DNA of 48,677 nt from an uncultured Bacteroidota bacterium (GTDB lineage: Bacteria > Bacteroidota > Bacteroidia > Chitinophagales > Chitinophagaceae): NCBI GenBank assembly GCA_902826165.1, contig CADEDV010000022.1:1-48677 (forward strand), in the 5' to 3' direction. Positions 44,774 to 48,677 of this stretch are shown one piece after another. Every line of letters starts with the position of its first letter. The first letter of the stretch is position 1. The translations under genes were made by a program, and so were the position numbers. The notes under the pieces are model-generated. The model did not search any database, had not been told where the DNA came from, and was given only the letters and a program-made list of their open reading frames with translations.

Positions 44774-47700
44774 ATGAGAAAAGTTCAACAATTCAAAAAA
44801 ACGATCGCCGCATTTTTGCTGCTGGTATTTTCAGCCAACCTCCTGCTGCCGGTTAGTGTTTATGCACTGACATCTGGTCCCTCGCAGCCTGAAATGAAAG
44901 GTTTCCAGCCAATTGGAGTTAACGATATGGTTGATCTTTTTACAGGCGATTTTCACTATAATATTCCCCTGCTGGATGTGGGGGGATATCCCTTGAACCT
45001 TGGTTATAATTCCGGGCAGTCCCTGGATGATGAATCCAGTTGGGTGGGTTTTGGATGGAGCCTGAATCCAGGTACCATTAACCGGCAGTTAAGAGGTATA
45101 CCGGATGATTTTAATGGAAAAGGACCCGGTGGCGATGCCATTGAAAAGCAGGTTGCCATGAAACCATTTATTGCCAGGGGTATTTCTAACCCCACCCTGA
45201 AACTGAAGCGGAAAGGAAAGAAGTTTCCCAACTTTAGCTTACCCTTTAAAGTGACCATCGGGCTTACACAAAATAATTACACAGGTGTCAATGCTGATAT
45301 CGGGTTTAATGCCACCTTAGGTTTACCATCTTTCCAGGGTACGTCAGCCACCCTTAATCTTGGGATCAATTCCAACAGCCAGTCCGGAGGAAATTTTAAA
45401 GCCGGCGTAAATTTCTCCGCCAAATCAAAGATGGAAAACTGCCGGGATTTTCAACTGGGTACTTCTATAGGGTTTGATTACAACGCTACCCGCGGACTGG
45501 AAGGACTTACCCTCGGTGGAACCTTTAAACGAAATGATTACATTTTTGATAAATCAATGTATGATTTCTCCGGGCAGGAATTCATTTCTTTTGCCGGTGA
45601 ATCCTATATACCTCCTGTCGAAGTTCCCCAACGCACCAAAACGTACAGTTATGCTATCAGGGGTGGGGGAACCGCATTTGGTTTTACACTGGCCGCCGGA
45701 TTTTCCGGTTCATATAGTAAACAGGACATCGCACCCGGTGACAGGATCAGGTTTTACCCGGCTTACGGAATTATGAATGGCACGGATGCAAAAAACAATA
45801 GCTCCGCCATGATGGACTTTAACCGTGAAAATGAAAAACCTTATCATCCCAAACTTCCTTATCTGCCAGTGCCTGTTATCAATCATGATTTGTTTTCTGT
45901 AACGAGCCAGAATGGATCCGGCCAATATAAAATTTCCACTTCCAGCAGCGGTATTTTTTCCGATAATAACCAGCGATCTAAAAGCCAGAAGTTTGGATTC
46001 GGATTAGAACTTGCCTTTGGTAATGTCGCCCATATTGGTATACCCGAATTATCTTATAACCAAGTAACCAATAAGTCAGGTAAATGGACCAATAAGAATG
46101 AATACAGCAGCAATGGTGATTTTATTGCTACCTCAGCGGCTAATCACCTCGTACCCGAAGCCTATTTTAAAAAAGTAGGGGAGACCTCCCTGAATGAAGG
46201 AAGCTTTAAGAATAAGATCGGGGATAAGGAAGCAGTAGCAGTCCGGTTAAGAGATGATGGATGGGCCAAGACTTTTGGAAGAGGTACTGCATACAATAAG
46301 ATCAGATCGAAGACTGGAAAAGAATTTACCAGTATCCTGAAAAAAGACGCACAGGATAAACGCAATGATATATTCAGTTATCTCCGGGCCGATGAAGCCA
46401 GTAACTACGGGCTTGAGAAAAGTATCCCCAGCTACCCGATAAATAGTATTGTTATTAAAGGCTGTAATGATTACAGTGTTACAGCACTGCCGCGGATACA
46501 TGGAGCCACTGGTAAGAAAGCCCATCATTTTTCGGAGATCACCGTGACTGACCAGGGTGGTACAAGACAGGTATATGGTATCCCGGTTTATAATATCCGC
46601 CAGGACGAGGTCTCTTTTAGTATCAAGGCGGATGAAAATGCACGTAAAAAAGGATTATACAAATATGCTTCCCTTGAGGATTCTATTCCTGTCAGTGACA
46701 ATGATCCCCGCATGACCAGCAAGGATTACATTTATAGTTTTAATAAACAGCGGTTACGTGGTTATGCGAATTCTTATTTACTGACCGGAATCTTATCAGC
46801 TGATTATGTGGATGTAACCGGTAACGGTATCAGTGATGATGACCCGGGTAATGCTGTTAAGTTCAATTATACCAAACTTGGCGATTTTAAATGGAGAACC
46901 CCGCTTATCAATGTGAACGGGACACCAGACCGTTCCGCCAATTATAATGAAGGTTTGCTGGCCGATAAGAAAGATGATAAGGCTTCTTATGTGTATGGAG
47001 AGAAGGAACAGTGGTATATGCATTCGATTGAATCGAAAACCCAGTTGGCTATCTTCATTTTAGAAGATCGCCTTGACGGACTTGGGGTTGCTAATTCTGA
47101 CGGAGCCGTCAACAGTTCCTTTAAATTAAAGCGATTAAAGGAAATCCGTTTATACTCAAAGGCTGACCTGTACAAGAACCGCAATGACCTGAGCCAGGCT
47201 ATTCCTGTTAAGACCGTTCACTTTGAATATGCTTATGAATTGTTCAGTAATGTTCCCAACAGCAGTGCCCCGGGAGGTGGAAAACTGACTTTGAAAAAAG
47301 TGTACTTCACTTTCTATAAAAACGGGCAGGGTAAGTTGCATCCTTATTCATTTACCTATAATATTCCTGCTTACCAGGATTACCAGTTCCGGCAATATGA
47401 CCGTTGGGGAATGTATAAGCCCGCTGATTCCACGAACAGGAATGGCTTAACCAATGCCGAATTTCCTTATTCCACCCAGGACAGAACTAAGGCCGACCGT
47501 TGGGCAGGTTACTGGCAATTGTCCGGCATTAATCTTCCCTCCGGCGGAAGCATTAATGTGAGTTACGAATCGGATGACTATGCGTATGTTCAAAATAAGC
47601 GGGCATCCGTGATGTGTTTTGTCAAGGGAGTCGGTAGTTTGAATCAAAGCACTTCCATTAACAAAGCCAATACGATTTACATCGAATTGCCACAGTCTGT

Positions 47701-48677
47701 AACCGATGTGAAAGAACTGAAGGAACGGTATTTTGAAGGTATGGACCAGCTTTATTTTAAAGCGTTCACTGATCTTGATAATAAGAACACGAACTATGAG
47801 TTTATACCGGGCTACGCCAAAATTGAAAAGATCGAACTGGAGAATTCAACCACGGCCAAGGTAACGGTCAGCCGCATTGATGGGTATAATCCCATCAGCA
47901 AGGCCGCCTGGCAGATCCTGCAAAACAGTTTGCCCAAATTAGCTTATGCCGATTATGATAACCTGGACAGTGATGAAAGTGATTTTATCAAATCGCTCCG
48001 TGCCATGATCGCTGCCATTGGCCGGATATCTGATATCGTCCGCAGTTTTGATAAACGGGCAGAAAATAAAGGGTTTGCTAACCGGATCGATCTGAATAAA
48101 TCCTGGGTACGTTTATGCAGCCCGAACCTGAAGAAAGTTGGGGGAGGCAGCCGTGTCAAAAAAATCACGATGGCTGATAAATGGAGCGAGATGACCGGAA
48201 ATGTGAATACGGAATCAGCGACCTATGGGCAAGCTTATTATTATACAACTGAAAAAACTTTATCAAACGGGCAGGTCATCACTATTTCAAGTGGTGTGGC
48301 GAGTTATGAACCCTCTGTTGGTGCGGATGAAAATCCTTTTAAACTTCCCGTACAGTATACTCAAAAAAGATTCCTCGGGCTTGACCAGCACTATTATCTC
48401 GAACAACCTGTTGGAGAATCTTATTTCCCAGGGCCTTCCGTCGGATACAGCAAAGTGATTATGAAAAATATTGGTGCGGATGGTACAGAAGGAAGCACCG
48501 GAAGTACCAGCAATGAGTTTTATACAGCGAAGGATTTCCCCACCCGCGTCGAATCTACCGACCTGCAGCGGGTGCAACCCAAACTTCGTAAACTATTCCG
48601 TTTGTTTAGTATTAAACTCTCGGACCATTCCACCGTTTCGCAGGGCTATGTGATCGAGAATTACAATATGCACGGGA
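44774..48677 (+). CDS. Giant exported SpvB/RHS-like protein (first 1301 residues; runs off the right edge)
   Basis: The frame opens at the ATG at 44774 with a signal peptide (MRKVQQFKKTIAAFLLLVFS, then ANLLLPVSVYA) and stays open to the edge. The mature start, DMVDLFTGDFHYNIPLLDVG followed by YPLNLGYNSG and WVGFGWSLNPGTINRQLRG, matches the opening of SpvB, Tc-toxin B and RHS proteins, whose shells enclose a C-terminal payload. Next come Gly-rich beta stretches (about 150-330) and later YSFTYNIPAY, INVSYESDDYAYVQNKR, GPSVGYSKVIM, EFYTAKDFPTRVESTD and SQGYVIENYNMHG. I recall these from giant RHS-like proteins of Bacteroidota. The RHS core and any toxin end would lie beyond the window. Confidence 0.8.
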   Translation, partial: MRKVQQFKKTIAAFLLLVFSANLLLPVSVYALTSGPSQPEMKGFQPIGVNDMVDLFTGDFHYNIPLLDVGGYPLNLGYNSGQSLDDESSWVGFGWSLNPGTINRQLRGIPDDFNGKGPGGDAIEKQVAMKPFIARGISNPTLKLKRKGKKFPNFSLPFKVTIGLTQNNYTGVNADIGFNATLGLPSFQGTSATLNLGINSNSQSGGNFKAGVNFSAKSKMENCRDFQLGTSIGFDYNATRGLEGLTLGGTFKRNDYIFDKSMYDFSGQEFISFAGESYIPPVEVPQRTKTYSYAIRGGGTAFGFTLAAGFSGSYSKQDIAPGDRIRFYPAYGIMNGTDAKNNSSAMMDFNRENEKPYHPKLPYLPVPVINHDLFSVTSQNGSGQYKISTSSSGIFSDNNQRSKSQKFGFGLELAFGNVAHIGIPELSYNQVTNKSGKWTNKNEYSSNGDFIATSAANHLVPEAYFKKVGETSLNEGSFKNKIGDKEAVAVRLRDDGWAKTFGRGTAYNKIRSKTGKEFTSILKKDAQDKRNDIFSYLRADEASNYGLEKSIPSYPINSIVIKGCNDYSVTALPRIHGATGKKAHHFSEITVTDQGGTRQVYGIPVYNIRQDEVSFSIKADENARKKGLYKYASLEDSIPVSDNDPRMTSKDYIYSFNKQRLRGYANSYLLTGILSADYVDVTGNGISDDDPGNAVKFNYTKLGDFKWRTPLINVNGTPDRSANYNEGLLADKKDDKASYVYGEKEQWYMHSIESKTQLAIFILEDRLDGLGVANSDGAVNSSFKLKRLKEIRLYSKADLYKNRNDLSQAIPVKTVHFEYAYELFSNVPNSSAPGGGKLTLKKVYFTFYKNGQGKLHPYSFTYNIPAYQDYQFRQYDRWGMYKPADSTNRNGLTNAEFPYSTQDRTKADRWAGYWQLSGINLPSGGSINVSYESDDYAYVQNKRASVMCFVKGVGSLNQSTSINKANTIYIELPQSVTDVKELKERYFEGMDQLYFKAFTDLDNKNTNYEFIPGYAKIEKIELENSTTAKVTVSRIDGYNPISKAAWQILQNSLPKLAYADYDNLDSDESDFIKSLRAMIAAIGRISDIVRSFDKRAENKGFANRIDLNKSWVRLCSPNLKKVGGGSRVKKITMADKWSEMTGNVNTESATYGQAYYYTTEKTLSNGQVITISSGVASYEPSVGADENPFKLPVQYTQKRFLGLDQHYYLEQPVGESYFPGPSVGYSKVIMKNIGADGTEGSTGSTSNEFYTAKDFPTRVESTDLQRVQPKLRKLFRLFSIKLSDHSTVSQGYVIENYNMHG

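Overview
The window looks like chromosome of a member of the Bacteroidota, most likely Chitinophagaceae or a close relative. Pointers are a type IX secretion C-terminal sorting domain, DUF4476 and DUF4136 proteins, an alpha-2-macroglobulin of the Bacteroidota type, a long SecA of 1110 residues, a giant SpvB/RHS-like protein, promoter elements of the TAnnTTTG type, and a general lack of Shine-Dalgarno sequences. Genus and species cannot be read from the sequence. No tRNA, rRNA, CRISPR array, insertion sequence or prophage was seen.

Layout. 1-5120: an alpha-2-macroglobulin gene runs off the left edge, followed by a small ORF with a strong Shine-Dalgarno sequence and a DUF4476 gene. 5150-16253 is almost all on the minus strand: sucD, an MlaF/MlaE-type lipid ABC transporter without an MlaD partner, the malic enzyme/PTA fusion maeB, a lipoprotein, an M20 peptidase, and a deoC - aldehyde dehydrogenase - inactive aldehyde dehydrogenase - SPOR cluster. 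16445-20964 holds two periplasmic amidohydrolase-fold genes, in which two of three barrels have lost the HxH metal motif. 21043-22689 is a T9SS cargo gene with a mini-ORF and a hairpin in its leader. 22866-31142 is mostly housekeeping: secA, a lipoprotein, atpG, scpB, lysA and an exported protein. 31299-34789 is a compact operon of a membrane-anchored papain-like protease, a DUF4442 thioesterase-like protein and a beta-CASP metallo-hydrolase. A DUF4136 lipoprotein follows.

35876-39198 carries a complete divergent phosphorelay: a membrane hybrid histidine kinase faces an HPt gene and a LytTR regulator that overlap by four bases. Directly after the kinase stop lies a relic of the C-terminus of a type I restriction methyltransferase (hsdM). 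39520-40639 has two small exported proteins. From 40819 to the right edge, a tight four-gene operon encodes a probable outer-membrane barrel protein, an exported protein, a lipoprotein and the first 1301 residues of a giant exported protein with an SpvB/RHS/Tc-toxin-like start.

The best candidates for little-described biology are the four-gene giant-protein operon (40819-48677), the split ALDH16-like pair next to deoC, the SD-driven mini-ORFs that abut the starts of envelope genes, and the self-contained hybrid kinase-HPt-LytTR relay beside the hsdM relic.
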